From an unicellular cyanobacterium SU2 (GTDB lineage Bacteria > Cyanobacteriota > Cyanobacteriia > Cyanobacteriales > Microcystaceae), in the NCBI GenBank assembly GCA_002110465.1, contig NEED01000082.1, positions 120,966 to 184,965 of the forward strand: a stretch of 64,000 nucleotides of DNA, given 5' to 3'. The notes under the pieces are model-generated. The model was not told where the DNA came from, ran no database searches, and saw nothing but the letters and a program-made list of their open reading frames with translations. Shown here one piece after another: positions 47,251 through 56,560 of the stretch (position 1 is its first letter; each line of letters begins with the position of its first letter). Made by a program: the position numbers and the translations under genes.

Positions 47251-47670
47251 TTATGAATCAGTTAAAATAATTCCTTTAACTATCATCTTTGCCCTAAATT
47301 TCTCCTCCATCCAACATCCCACCTCAATCTGAATATAATCATCTTGGCCAATACATTCAATCTCGTTAGCTAGACGATACCAATAACTTTGAGACTTTTT
47401 TGCGTCATTTTCCGAACCGACTGACCCAAAACAACGATACTCCATATCCATCATTCCACCATAGTCCATATTAGACATCCCTAGTTGAATTTGGTCATGG
47501 GGAAAGGTGTCCCATTTACGCCACAGACTCCAATGCTTTTGAGGCTCATTCCTATATAAATTAGGATTTTCTTGCTCTTTTGATAGTGTTTTGCCTAATA
47601 CGAATGGTGTTTCAAAGTCGAGACTTAAAAGACTGATACTGATTATTAAACTAAAAATCTTGATTAACAT
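47251..47670 (-). CDS. Hypothetical secreted protein, 139 residues
   Basis: An N-terminal signal peptide (MLIKIFSLIISISLLSLDF) is followed by a mature domain with paired cysteines (MEYRCFGS, IECIGQDD, EVGCWMEE) and a Met/Gly-rich loop (MSNMDYGGMMDMEY). No family recognised. The three cysteines and Met-rich loop could bind metal, but that is speculation. It ends 11 bases from the terminator after gor. Confidence 0.6.
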   Translation of the reverse strand: MLIKIFSLIISISLLSLDFETPFVLGKTLSKEQENPNLYRNEPQKHWSLWRKWDTFPHDQIQLGMSNMDYGGMMDMEYRCFGSVGSENDAKKSQSYWYRLANEIECIGQDDYIQIEVGCWMEEKFRAKMIVKGIILTDS

Positions 47671-47768
47671 CTGATTAATTCATTTAAAATTAAGATTCTT
47701 TTTGCTAATTAGCTGATATGGTAATTGTATTGACGATAATACTATTTACTTATTTTAAACAACAATTG

Positions 47769-49841
47769 ATGTTTAAGAAATTTCTAACACTTTTTACCAT
47801 GATAGGAATGGGTTTACTTATAGCAAACCTAGAGTCTTATAAGAGATTAAATTTTAATCGCTCTTATGCCACGGAAAATGACGATCAGAGACAAAAAAAC
47901 AAGAGTGTAACCAAAACAAAATTTGGTCAGACTAGAGACAATCAAAACGTTTATCTCTACACCTTAACCAATACTAATGGTTTAATAGCTAAGATAACTA
48001 ACTATGGTTCAATTCTTACGCAATTACACTTGCCAGATAATATAGGTAATCTAGATGATGTAGTGCTAGTATTTGATACTTTAGAAGATTATTTGGTGAC
48101 TAATCGCAACAAATATTTTGGTGCTATTGTCGGTCGCGTCGCTAACAGAATTAAAGATGCTAAGTTTACTCTTGATGGTCAACAGTATAATCTTGCTGCT
48201 AATGCTCGTAATCACCATATACACGGTGGGAATAAGGGTTTTGACAAAGTAGTGTGGGAAGCTGAACCGATTAATATTAAGGAAGGAGTAGGATTAAAAC
48301 TAACTTATTTGAGTGCTGATCAAGAAGAAGGCTATCCAGGTAATTTAGCTGTGACAGTTATTTACACTCTAACTGATAATGATCAGTTAAAAGTAGAAAT
48401 AATTGCTACGACTGATAAGCCTACACCCATCAATTTGATTAACCATTCCTATTGGAACTTGGCTGGTCATGGTTCTGGGAATCTTCTAGGACAATATTTA
48501 ACTGTTAATGCTGATAGGTACACCCCTACAAATGAGCAGAGAATACCCACAGGAGAAATAAAATCAGTTAAAGATACACCCTATGACTTTACTAAACCTC
48601 GATTGATTGGAGAGGGAATAAATCAGCTTAGAAATACCTTTAATCAAGACTATCGAGGCGGCTACGACCTCAATTATGTCCTCAATGAAGAATCAACAAA
48701 AATGAAATTGGCAGCTAGTGTTTATGAACCACTTTTAGGTCGTAGTATAGAACTTTACACTAACCAGCCAGGAATGCAGTTTTTTTCTAGTAAATTTAAT
48801 GAGATCAAAACTAAAGGTAAAGGGGGAGTGGTGTATAAAAGACATCAAGGTTTATGCATAGAAACAGAACATTTTCCTGACTCCGTTAATCAGCCTAATT
48901 TTCCTTCGATTATTTTACGCCCTGGTGAAACTTACCGACACATCATGGTACACAAATTTTATTCCCAAGCCAATAATCTGGGAGAAATTCTTGATCCTAA
49001 TACCCAAGTTGAGAAGGTAGCAGGAGATTTTAAATTTATCGAAGGACCTGTATGGTATCCCGACGGCTTTCTGCTATTTAGCGATATTCGAGCTAACATT
49101 ATTTATAAATGGCAACCAAACCAAGAAATCGAGATTTTTCGTCAGCCTTCTGGTAATGCTAATGGGAATACTTTAGATCGCTCAGGACGTTTAATTACGG
49201 CTGAACATGGTAATCGTCGTCTATCCCTGACCCAGAAAAATGGTCAAATTGTCACTCTCGCTAGTCATTATCAAGGAAAGCGGCTAAATAGCCCTAATGA
49301 TATAGCTGTAAAATCAGATGGCAGTATCTACTTTACCGATCCTCCCTATGGAATCAAATCGGAACAAGAAGAATTAGGGTTTTATGGTGTTTATCGTCTA
49401 GCACCGAATGGCACACTAACTCTGTTAGTTGATGATTTTGTCCGTCCTAATGGAATTGTCTTTTCTCCTGATGAAACAAAATTGTATGTGAATGATTCAA
49501 AACAAGGTCATATTCGCGTTTTTGATGTTAAGCCAGATGGAATGTTAGAAAACGGAAAACTTTTTGCACAACTGAAACCTCCTAGCAAGGAAGGCGCAGC
49601 AGATGGCATGGAAGTAGACATTAAAGGAAATGTTTACAGCACTGGACCTGGAGGAGTTTGGGTTTTTTCACCCAATGGGGAGCTAATGGGTATTATTGAA
49701 ACTCCAGAAGCTCCGACTAATGTATCTTGGGGCGATAGCGACTACAAAACCCTTTATATTACTGCGAGAACTGGCCTTTATCGTATCCGTCTAAATATTA
49801 CGGGAGCTTTTTCTAGAACACAAGAAACTGTCAGTAAGTAG
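47769..49841 (+). CDS. Aldose 1-epimerase (GalM) fused to SMP-30/gluconolactonase domain
   Basis: This is a two-domain secreted protein of about 690 residues. Residues about 50-400 are a galactose mutarotase domain with YGSILTQLHLPD, the catalytic His in NHHIHGG, NLINHSYWNL and EHFPDSVNQPNFPS. Residues about 415-690 are an SMP-30/Gluconolaconase/LRE-like propeller with FKFIEGPVWYPDGFLLFSDI, LNSPNDIAVKSDGSIYFTDPPYG, FVRPNGIVFSPDETKLYVNDS and ADGMEVDIKGNVYSTG, which carry its metal ligands. An N-terminal hydrophobic stretch suggests export. The upstream ATG at 47718 is a possible alternative start. The combination suggests sequential anomer interconversion and lactone hydrolysis of sugars (inference). 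No HIP1 site occurs in the gene. Confidence 0.9.
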   Translation: MFKKFLTLFTMIGMGLLIANLESYKRLNFNRSYATENDDQRQKNKSVTKTKFGQTRDNQNVYLYTLTNTNGLIAKITNYGSILTQLHLPDNIGNLDDVVLVFDTLEDYLVTNRNKYFGAIVGRVANRIKDAKFTLDGQQYNLAANARNHHIHGGNKGFDKVVWEAEPINIKEGVGLKLTYLSADQEEGYPGNLAVTVIYTLTDNDQLKVEIIATTDKPTPINLINHSYWNLAGHGSGNLLGQYLTVNADRYTPTNEQRIPTGEIKSVKDTPYDFTKPRLIGEGINQLRNTFNQDYRGGYDLNYVLNEESTKMKLAASVYEPLLGRSIELYTNQPGMQFFSSKFNEIKTKGKGGVVYKRHQGLCIETEHFPDSVNQPNFPSIILRPGETYRHIMVHKFYSQANNLGEILDPNTQVEKVAGDFKFIEGPVWYPDGFLLFSDIRANIIYKWQPNQEIEIFRQPSGNANGNTLDRSGRLITAEHGNRRLSLTQKNGQIVTLASHYQGKRLNSPNDIAVKSDGSIYFTDPPYGIKSEQEELGFYGVYRLAPNGTLTLLVDDFVRPNGIVFSPDETKLYVNDSKQGHIRVFDVKPDGMLENGKLFAQLKPPSKEGAADGMEVDIKGNVYSTGPGGVWVFSPNGELMGIIETPEAPTNVSWGDSDYKTLYITARTGLYRIRLNITGAFSRTQETVSK

Positions 49842-49942
49842 GCAACAATAAACGTCAGTTTCTAGTAATTCCTAAGAGACGAAAAAGCTAGTTTTTATGA
49901 AGGCTAAAGCCTTGACTAAGAAATTTTTTATTCTATATTTAA

Positions 49943-52900
49943 TTACAATTCTAAACTCAATTGAATATAATGTTTGTTTCCCTCTTGCTGAGTTTTAGTC
50001 ATTCCTGATTTACCATTCCTATATTCTTCAAGCCAAGGTTCAGAACTTCCAGGGGAGCTTTCATCTCTTATCCACCATTGTCTAAACACCTCTTCCCTAC
50101 CATCATCAGGGAGAACTACTTGATACACTCGCACCCGCTTTTTATCAACTTTTTGAGACCCAATACAAGTTAATCCATAGCCAATTTTATCCAATAAACG
50201 CCGAATAATGGTGATAGGACTAGAGTTTTTAGCTATCCCGATCCCCATAATAGTTTTAATTGCCGCACGGTTTTTAATAGCAATTTTTGCCATAGTTTGC
50301 AAGTCTTTATCTGTTGGTTTTAATTTTCGCTGATAGTCAACCAGTAACACCGAAATTCCTAACACTTCCATTGTCCCAATAATTACCCCTAATTGAGAAC
50401 CATTAAAATCAGGAATAAAGAGACTACCTTGTCCTTTTTCTATTAATTTTTGAGCAACAATAGTATCTCTATCCGCTAAATAAGAACGCCCTAATGTGAG
50501 GAAATAATGGAGGCGAAGTTTTTGATACCATCCCTCATTATCTAAGGCAACTAATTGAGGCGTAACTTCAATGCAATAGCGTCTTTGTAAATTATATTTT
50601 TTAATTCTATGACGTTCATTTGCAGTTTTAACTAATCGTTTATTTAACCTTTTATATTCTTGATCAGTAAGCTCCTTGGCTTGGGAAATCATCATACATT
50701 CTGCATGATAATTTTGCTCCCTCACTATTTCAATTGCTTCTGTTAATTGATTAGAAGCTTGATTATTAGACAGACATTTTTTAGTTTTCTTGTTCTCTTG
50801 AGGTTGAAGAAATTTATGATTACAAATAATTGGATGATTTTGATCAGTAAGAATTCTTAAAATCGACTCTCGATAATGAATCATTGAAACATTAACACGA
50901 ACCGCCATTTTTGCCCAACAAAGTAAAGACTCGGCTTGAAATTCTGTATCTATATCATCTAATGCTTCTAGGTCTGATTGTTGTAGCAACCTAATATTTA
51001 ATTGAGTAACACGATGACTAGAAGTTAACAAATTGGGAATTGAAGTAGAACCATTTCCCACTTTATTAAACCCATAGGAAGCACACCAAAGATAACGAGG
51101 AATATTATCCCGAATTCTCCCTAATGATTGACAGACAGACGTGGCTGTTTGAACCCCTTGGGCTAACCCCCAAACGGAGGTAAAATGACCTTTAATATCG
51201 ATACTTACCCCTGTCTCAATAGAAGGACTAGCCAGGACAATATCGTAATTTAATAGGAGTTGATTAAGCTGACTAATACATTGATAAGCATCATGATTAG
51301 GGTCGGTTAAAGACTCAGAATCAATCCGCAGAATTTTAGCCTCCAAAAATTGTTTTTTTAAGTAAGATTCTAGGTTCTGTGTTCCCCATTTACTGGTTAA
51401 TTTTTGAGCGGATAAACAAATAAAAGGTTTCCCTCCTTGCTGAATATGTTGTACTAAATCTTTAAGCCATTCTTTGGGAGTGGTTTCCGAATAATTATAC
51501 ACTTGCCATGCTTGTTCATCCTCTGGCTTCCAATTATTAGTTACAATAAAAGGTTTGATTTTAATTCCCATTAAAGCAATTAAATAATCAAGAGAAACAT
51601 CACTTAAGTCTGCATCACAAACGATAACTTGACCGCTAAATTCTACATTTTGTCCAAGAATCTTTTTTAAAGAGCTTAAAATAGCAACTCTATTTTTTTT
51701 GCAGGTATTTGAATTTAAACCATGCCATAAAACCTGTTCAACCTCATCAATAATAATTAGGCTATTTGTCCAATCACTAGGATGAAACTTAGCTAAAGAA
51801 TTAGGATGGAGGGAATCAAGACAAAGTCCATATCCTCTTGAATGATTAACCCCATTTTCTTGGATTTCTGTCAGATAAGGCAGTTTAAATCGTTGACAAA
51901 GTTGCTCAACTAGCTTAATCCGATGACCAATAACTAAGACCTTTTGCTGACGAGCGATCGCCTCTTCAACAATCTTTTCAATAGTCTGAGTTTTTCCGGT
52001 TCCGATCGGAGATTTAATGCCTACCAATTTAGCCGCTTTAGGAATAGCTAAATCTCCTAAGTATCGAGTATTTAAGTTAAGATCAGAAGGATAACTTAAT
52101 TGACTTAACCCTTGTGCTTTCCAAGTTTCTAGGGGCAAGGCTTTTTCATAAGCTTCAGCCAAGGTTTTTGAGCCTTTATTGGCTAGAAAATCATCTACCC
52201 CTTTTCCCCATTTTTTTGACCAGGTAATAACCTTAACTTGACATTCTGCTTGGGTGAATAAACTGCCCAATTTTCTAATAGCAGTATTCACCGCTTTAAT
52301 GGTATTTGGTTTATCATCTTGATCGAAAGCAATATAGATTTTTCTTCCTGAAATAGCCAGTTTTTCGAGTTGGGGAATGAGACGAGATTTTCCAATGCGG
52401 TTGCCGAATTCATCTCTAGGAGTTCGATAGCCATTGTTAATCCCCGGAAGGGCGATCGCCGCATATCCTGCTGTTAGCAATGCCCCGGCTTTTTTGGCTC
52501 CTTCAGTAATACAAAGCGGAATAGAAGGATGATTAATTACCCATTGCCAAAACCCTAAATCTGGAAGTTGATAATTAATATCTTTTGTAGTAAGCTCACA
52601 ATGATAACGTTGAGCCAAATCTTGCCATAGGTGCAATGGAACCCGCAACGCAAAGATACCCGTAGCTGTTTTGGGAGGATGTTCATATTTAATTAACTTG
52701 CGCTCACCATAACTCATGCGAGGAAAATTGGGTTTAAAACATCCCCATAAATCTTCATCCCCTGTCAACAGATCAACTCCTGAACACCACCAGCCCCCTT
52801 GTTCTGTATGCTGATAGCGTTTTAAAATAGAATGACTGACTCGACCATCGTTACGCCTCGGAAGTGCGTCAGAATACAATAAATACTCTGAGGGGGAAGT

Positions 52901-52978
52901 CCCTTCTAAAGCTGTCACATTGAGATTAATTAATTGCTCGTCAACACAACTATTCTGCCATTCCTGTCGATGGTTCAT
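49943..52978 (-). CDS. CyRepA1-family plasmid replication protein
   Basis: The roughly 1011-residue protein combines an N-terminal DUF3854/Toprim-like region (about 90-290; CITEGAKKAGALLTAGYAAIALPG, KIYIAFDQDD) with a helicase-like P-loop domain (Walker A SPIGTGKTQ; SLIIIDEVEQVLWHG; SPSIETGVSID as a motif V-like segment; SLGRIRDN as motif VI). This is the layout of cyanobacterial CyRepA1 proteins, thought to start plasmid replication. The start is set at the ATG at 52978 (AGAAGAGAT just upstream); the frame is open to 53011. Its presence among housekeeping genes suggests an integrated plasmid or a chromosomal paralogue. Confidence 0.85.
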   Translation of the reverse strand: MNHRQEWQNSCVDEQLINLNVTALEGTSPSEYLLYSDALPRRNDGRVSHSILKRYQHTEQGGWWCSGVDLLTGDEDLWGCFKPNFPRMSYGERKLIKYEHPPKTATGIFALRVPLHLWQDLAQRYHCELTTKDINYQLPDLGFWQWVINHPSIPLCITEGAKKAGALLTAGYAAIALPGINNGYRTPRDEFGNRIGKSRLIPQLEKLAISGRKIYIAFDQDDKPNTIKAVNTAIRKLGSLFTQAECQVKVITWSKKWGKGVDDFLANKGSKTLAEAYEKALPLETWKAQGLSQLSYPSDLNLNTRYLGDLAIPKAAKLVGIKSPIGTGKTQTIEKIVEEAIARQQKVLVIGHRIKLVEQLCQRFKLPYLTEIQENGVNHSRGYGLCLDSLHPNSLAKFHPSDWTNSLIIIDEVEQVLWHGLNSNTCKKNRVAILSSLKKILGQNVEFSGQVIVCDADLSDVSLDYLIALMGIKIKPFIVTNNWKPEDEQAWQVYNYSETTPKEWLKDLVQHIQQGGKPFICLSAQKLTSKWGTQNLESYLKKQFLEAKILRIDSESLTDPNHDAYQCISQLNQLLLNYDIVLASPSIETGVSIDIKGHFTSVWGLAQGVQTATSVCQSLGRIRDNIPRYLWCASYGFNKVGNGSTSIPNLLTSSHRVTQLNIRLLQQSDLEALDDIDTEFQAESLLCWAKMAVRVNVSMIHYRESILRILTDQNHPIICNHKFLQPQENKKTKKCLSNNQASNQLTEAIEIVREQNYHAECMMISQAKELTDQEYKRLNKRLVKTANERHRIKKYNLQRRYCIEVTPQLVALDNEGWYQKLRLHYFLTLGRSYLADRDTIVAQKLIEKGQGSLFIPDFNGSQLGVIIGTMEVLGISVLLVDYQRKLKPTDKDLQTMAKIAIKNRAAIKTIMGIGIAKNSSPITIIRRLLDKIGYGLTCIGSQKVDKKRVRVYQVVLPDDGREEVFRQWWIRDESSPGSSEPWLEEYRNGKSGMTKTQQEGNKHYIQLSLEL

Positions 52979-53219
52979 TATCTCTTCTCTATCCCAGATT
53001 AATTGAAGCAAACCCTATATGTAGCGTTTGGATCTCTAATCTTAGAAGAAAAACACTAGATAGGGAAGATACCAATGAACTATTTTTTATAATTCTAATT
53101 CCCCGAAGTAAGATCAGCAAGACTTCAGTAATTCTTCAGGGTTATTATTTTACTGTGAAAAATTATCAATAACTTCCCTAATACTCACATTTTGCATCAG
53201 AACAAAAATACTTAATAAA

Positions 53220-53267
53220 ATGAAAACCCTATTCTTTTTGCTAATACTATCAATTTCTGGGGGGTGA
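53220..53267 (+). CDS. Tiny hydrophobic peptide ORF (15 residues), speculative
   Basis: ATG at 53220 to TGA at 53265-53267 encodes MKTLFFLLILSISGG, a lysine-capped hydrophobic helix. No ribosome binding site is evident. The terminator hairpin starts within its last codons. Tiny hydrophobic peptides with their own terminator resemble type I toxins, but chance cannot be excluded. Confidence 0.2.
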   Translation: MKTLFFLLILSISGG

Positions 53268-53301
53268 AATTCGTGGTCAAGTTCAACCCCCTTGTTTTTT
53301 T
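53259..53301 (+). terminator. Plus-strand intrinsic terminator with no annotated upstream plus-strand gene
   Basis: GGGGGGTGAA (53259-53268) pairs with TTCAACCCCC (53282-53291), with one G-A mismatch at the junction, followed by TTGTTTTTTT. Both flanking genes run on the minus strand, so this implies a short plus-strand transcript. Confidence 0.65.
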
Positions 53302-53309
53302 CAATTAAT

Positions 53310-54119
53310 TTATGGAATTGTAATTGAAGGAGATGGTTTAGGCGTTAGCTTATTTGGTTGGGGTTTTTCCATTTCCAGCATTTTCCGTTGCATAATTGTT
53401 AATTTTCGTTCCAAGTGATGAATACGAGTGTTAAGGCGACTTACATTTTTTTGATAACTTTGATCATTGCTTCTTTGTAGAGCAAAAATTTCTTCTTTAA
53501 GGGCTGCTTGTTCTTGTCGTAACTCACTCATTTCTTGGAAAACCATCGTTTCTAATTGCTCAAGTTTGGATGGTTTTCCCCACAAACTCGGTAAGGTATC
53601 ACTCAACCAGACAAAACTGCTAACCCCGACTACTAATCCGCCTAATCCAACACAAATCCCGACGAAAGTATGTTTGCGCCATTTCAAAGCCTTGGAGAAT
53701 TGTTCTAATAAATTTAAGGCTTCTTCACAATCTGGTTTAATGGCTAGACACTGACGAATTCTAAAACGAATATTATATTCATCATCGCGATGATGTTTTT
53801 CTTGCCAACGTCCCATGTGAGAACTCGCAAGACTAATTAACATATCTAAATTAGAAGGATTAAACGCTACTGCCTCTTGAAGTTCCGAAATGGCATCATC
53901 CCAATGTTTGAGACGCATATAACCCTGGGCGCGAATATAATGATCATGGGATTGTTTTTGGGCAGCCTCAATTTCATCTGGTTCAATACCTAATTCTGCC
54001 GCAATTTTTTCTACCTCTTCGATAGTAGGAATCCGTTGACTCGATTGACTTAATTCGGTAACTCGCTGAATGTAGTTTTCAATAACACTACTGGAGACAT
54101 TTTTGGAAATAGTCGTCAT
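53310..54119 (-). CDS. TPR protein with membrane helix and coiled coil
   Basis: The 269-residue protein has a TPR-like helical region (about 60-145; DHYIRAQGYMRLKHWDDAISELQEAVAFNPSN). One hydrophobic helix follows (TFVGICVGLGGLVVGVSSFVWL), then a coiled coil (about 185-255; LEQLETMVFQEMSELRQEQAALKEEIFAL, LNTRIHHLERKLTIMQRKMLEME) and a Pro-rich tail. A scaffolding role is likely; partners unknown. It lies upstream of the CyRepA1 gene in the same orientation, but the two look independently organised. Confidence 0.8.
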   Translation of the reverse strand: MTTISKNVSSSVIENYIQRVTELSQSSQRIPTIEEVEKIAAELGIEPDEIEAAQKQSHDHYIRAQGYMRLKHWDDAISELQEAVAFNPSNLDMLISLASSHMGRWQEKHHRDDEYNIRFRIRQCLAIKPDCEEALNLLEQFSKALKWRKHTFVGICVGLGGLVVGVSSFVWLSDTLPSLWGKPSKLEQLETMVFQEMSELRQEQAALKEEIFALQRSNDQSYQKNVSRLNTRIHHLERKLTIMQRKMLEMEKPQPNKLTPKPSPSITIP

Positions 54120-54267
54120 CTCTCTCGTTTCTCCGTTACGCTTTACTCCAATCGAGCCACCCTACACCAAGTTATAAATCAAACCCGTGGGTAATGGTTT
54201 CTTGATAAATGGAGCATATTGGATTAATTATTAAACAAGCTATATTGATCTAGGTTAATCCATGAAA

Positions 54268-54729
54268 CTAATCTTTGGCCATTGAACGAATAATATCCCC
54301 TTGAGTAAGAAGGCCGATCACCTTATTTCCTTGATCATCAACGACTGGTAAACGACGAATGTTTTTTTCGTGCATGAGATGAGCAGCTTCACGCAAAGAT
54401 TGAGAGGATTTAATCGAGATGGGTTTCCTAGTCATTACTTCCCCTACCGTTTGCCCTAATGCTTTGTGAACCTCTTTTTCGTAGCGAGCGGGATTTTGTA
54501 AATAAATCACACTGTCTAAAATCATGATATAGGGAGGGGGTTCAACCCCTGACTCTTGCCACATCAAATCAGTTTCGGAGATCACGCCAATGAGTTTACC
54601 TGAATCATCAACAACAGGTAATCCACTGATATGTTCTTCGGCTAATAGTTTGATTGCTTCTGGTAACGGTGTTTGTGGGGTCACCGTTATGGGATTGGGG
54701 GTCATTACATCTGCAACAGTTTTTGTCAT
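54268..54729 (-). CDS. CBS-domain pair protein
   Basis: The 153-residue protein consists of two CBS motifs (VADVMTPNPITVTPQTPLPEAIKLLAEEHISGLPVVDD and VGEVMTRKPISIKSSQSLREAAHLMHEKNIRRLPVVDD). A Bateman module of this type binds adenosine nucleotides and regulates partner proteins. A short insert (VEPPPYIMILDSVIYLQNPARYE) between the motifs is typical of this stand-alone group. No partner domain is fused. It is divergent from pfkA. Confidence 0.9.
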   Translation of the reverse strand: MTKTVADVMTPNPITVTPQTPLPEAIKLLAEEHISGLPVVDDSGKLIGVISETDLMWQESGVEPPPYIMILDSVIYLQNPARYEKEVHKALGQTVGEVMTRKPISIKSSQSLREAAHLMHEKNIRRLPVVDDQGNKVIGLLTQGDIIRSMAKD

Positions 54730-55045
54730 GCCTTACCTGGGAGATTGTTGGTTAGCTAATCGGCAACGTTACTTTATTGTAAGCAATTTCTGGCTGAATC
54801 TTGACGAAGGGTTATTAGATTGTTACTTTTTTTTGGGGAATGTTGGCTCGAAAAAAGATAGTTACTCTTGTTTAATTTTTCTCCACAAAAAGAATTGAAA
54901 ACCCTAATTTTCTGGCTGAATTATTGCTTGTTAGAATTTTAATCTGAGCTTTTCTAGAAAATTCCTTAAAGTTAAACCCTATTTCCTCTCGATATTCGAC
55001 AATAAAATAAATGTTAATCATCACGGAATTATACAGACGATACAG
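54730..55045. other. Divergent intergenic region, no gene seen
   Basis: About 315 AT-rich bases between the CBS and pfkA genes. No supported open frame, repeat or strong hairpin was found; it should carry both promoters. Confidence 0.5.
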
Positions 55046-56128
55046 ATGAAAGACAAAAAACGGATTGGAATTCTCACCAGTGGGGGTGATTGTGCCGGAT
55101 TAAATGCAGTGATTCGGTCAGTGGTTCATCATGCGATGGGAACCTATGGGTGGGATGTAGTTGGAATTCGGGAGGCCACCCACGGGTTAATGAGTCGTCC
55201 TCCACAGGTGCTAGACTTTGATCTCAACACAATTGATCGCCTCTTGTTAATGGGGGGAACAATTCTGGGAACCACTAATAAGGGAAATCCCTTTGCTTTT
55301 CCGATGGCTGATGGAACCCTAAGCGATCGCTCTCAAGAAATTATTGAAGGCTATCATAGTTTGGCGTTAGATGCCCTCATTGGTATTGGAGGAGATGGTA
55401 GCTTAGCCATTCTACGCCGTTTAGCCCAACAAGGGGGTATTAATCTCGTAGGCATTCCCAAAACCATTGATAATGATGTGGGAGCAACCGAAGTCTCCAT
55501 CGGGTTTGATACGGCGACAAATATTGCCACAGAAGCCTTAGATCGTCTTCATTTTACCGCCGCCAGTCATAATCGGGTGATGATCCTCGAAGTCATGGGA
55601 CGAGATGCAGGGCATATTGCCTTAGCCGCCGGAATTTCTGGTGGGGCAGATATTATTTTAATTCCTGAAATTCCTTACAAAATGGCTAATGTTTGCCGTA
55701 AAATTCGCCAACGTCAAGAGATGGGTAAACATTTCTGTTTAGTGATGGTTTCTGAAGCAGTCAGGACGGAAGTCGGGGATCAGATCACAGAACTGAAGGC
55801 ACTGGGAGAGGATCGCTTAGGAGGCATTGGTCAATATATCGCTGAACAAATTGCCCAGCAAACAGGGGCAGAAACCCGTGTCACGGTGTTGGGACATATT
55901 CAACGGGGGGGGATTCCTTCACCGGTTGATCGTCTGTTAGGCTCAGCTTTTGGGGTAGCTGCGGTGGATTTAATTGCTCAAGAAAAGTTTGATCAAATCG
56001 TGGCTTGGCAAAATCGACAAATTGTTAGTGTTCCTATTGCTGAGGCGATTAAAACTTATCGCACCGTTAACCCCAAAGGAACGTTAGTCAAAACAGCGCG
56101 AGGCTTAGGTATTTGTTTGGGGGATTAG
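55046..56128 (+). CDS. pfkA: 6-phosphofructokinase
   Basis: The 360-residue PFK phosphorylates fructose 6-phosphate at C1 in glycolysis. Motifs: GILTSGGDCAGLNA (nucleotide loop), GIGGDGSLAIL (115-119, with Gly at the position that favours ATP over pyrophosphate), PKTIDNDV (138-145, catalytic Asp and a Lys typical of PPi-type and some non-allosteric PFKs), and MGRDAGHIAL. The mixture of GGDGS with PKTIDND marks the group-III-like ATP enzymes, so regulation may differ from the E. coli type. A hairpin (GGGTGA/TCACCC) follows at 56150. Confidence 0.94.
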   Translation: MKDKKRIGILTSGGDCAGLNAVIRSVVHHAMGTYGWDVVGIREATHGLMSRPPQVLDFDLNTIDRLLLMGGTILGTTNKGNPFAFPMADGTLSDRSQEIIEGYHSLALDALIGIGGDGSLAILRRLAQQGGINLVGIPKTIDNDVGATEVSIGFDTATNIATEALDRLHFTAASHNRVMILEVMGRDAGHIALAAGISGGADIILIPEIPYKMANVCRKIRQRQEMGKHFCLVMVSEAVRTEVGDQITELKALGEDRLGGIGQYIAEQIAQQTGAETRVTVLGHIQRGGIPSPVDRLLGSAFGVAAVDLIAQEKFDQIVAWQNRQIVSVPIAEAIKTYRTVNPKGTLVKTARGLGICLGD

Positions 56129-56149
56129 CTAAGTATTATTTAGCCAATT

Positions 56150-56168
56150 GGGTGAGTTATCATCACCC
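56150..56168 (+). terminator. Hairpin after pfkA
   Basis: GGGTGA (56150-56155) pairs with TCACCC (56163-56168), followed by only TT; a weak terminator candidate. Confidence 0.4.
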
Positions 56169-56304
56169 TTAACGCTATAGCACTACCCATTAAGGTTAGG
56201 ATCACTCGAAGCCGTTCTGATAAACCTACTCAAACCTACCTATCGGTCAGACTGATGTTACCTTCCTGTTTCATCGTGGCGGTGTCGGCACTCACCACTC
56301 CACA

Positions 56305-56329
56305 GGCTGACGCGGTGAAACTCACCGCC
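56305..56329. repeat. Short palindromic element beside the decayed tnpB end
   Basis: The core reads GGCTGACGCGGTGAAACTCA followed by CCGCC, in which GCGGTGA and TCACCGC are inverted arms. The beginning resembles CGGCTGATGCGGTAGTTGAG at 61373, suggesting a shared dispersed element. Confidence 0.4.
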
Positions 56330-56341
56330 AAAGAAGCCAAC

Positions 56342-56560
56342 TTGACATCCTCACCGCCGTAAAACGGACGGTGATTCCTAAACCTCACAATTTAGGTTTC
56401 TGCTTCATAGCAACTGCCTCGACTCACAAGGAGTTTTATGGTCTTACGTTCGCTCCACAGACTATCCCCGCAAGCCCTGCGGTTTTTATGTATCGAAGTC
56501 TCAAGCCGAGAATTCTTGTCTTTGGTTTTTATTCTAGGGTTGCTTATGCCCATTGCCCTA
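56342..56560 (-). ncRNA. Omega-RNA-like right end of the decayed tnpB element
   Basis: On the minus strand two stems follow the old tnpB stop: CCTAAA/TTTAGG (plus-strand 56377-56396) and TCACCG-CCGT/ACGG-A-CGGTGA (56351-56374). The end is GGTGAGGATGTCAA at 56342. This is the characteristic right end of IS1341-type elements, from which TnpB guide RNAs arise. The guide would start with GTTGGCTTCTTTGGCGGTGA. The 5' limit is arbitrary. Confidence 0.45.

Larger units (their letters stand above)
52979..53309. other. Leader region of the CyRepA1 gene with a plus-strand tiny ORF and terminator
   Basis: About 330 AT-rich bases between two minus-strand genes. The one clear structure is on the opposite strand: a 15-codon hydrophobic frame (53220-53267) followed at once by an intrinsic terminator (53259-53301). 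No other gene is supported. Confidence 0.55.

Noticed and set aside
49893..49921. Seventh possible copy of the dispersed repeat (AAGGCTAAAGCCTTGACTAAG)
   Set aside because: Only a short palindrome matches; the TTCGTAGT/ACTACAAAC ends are missing.
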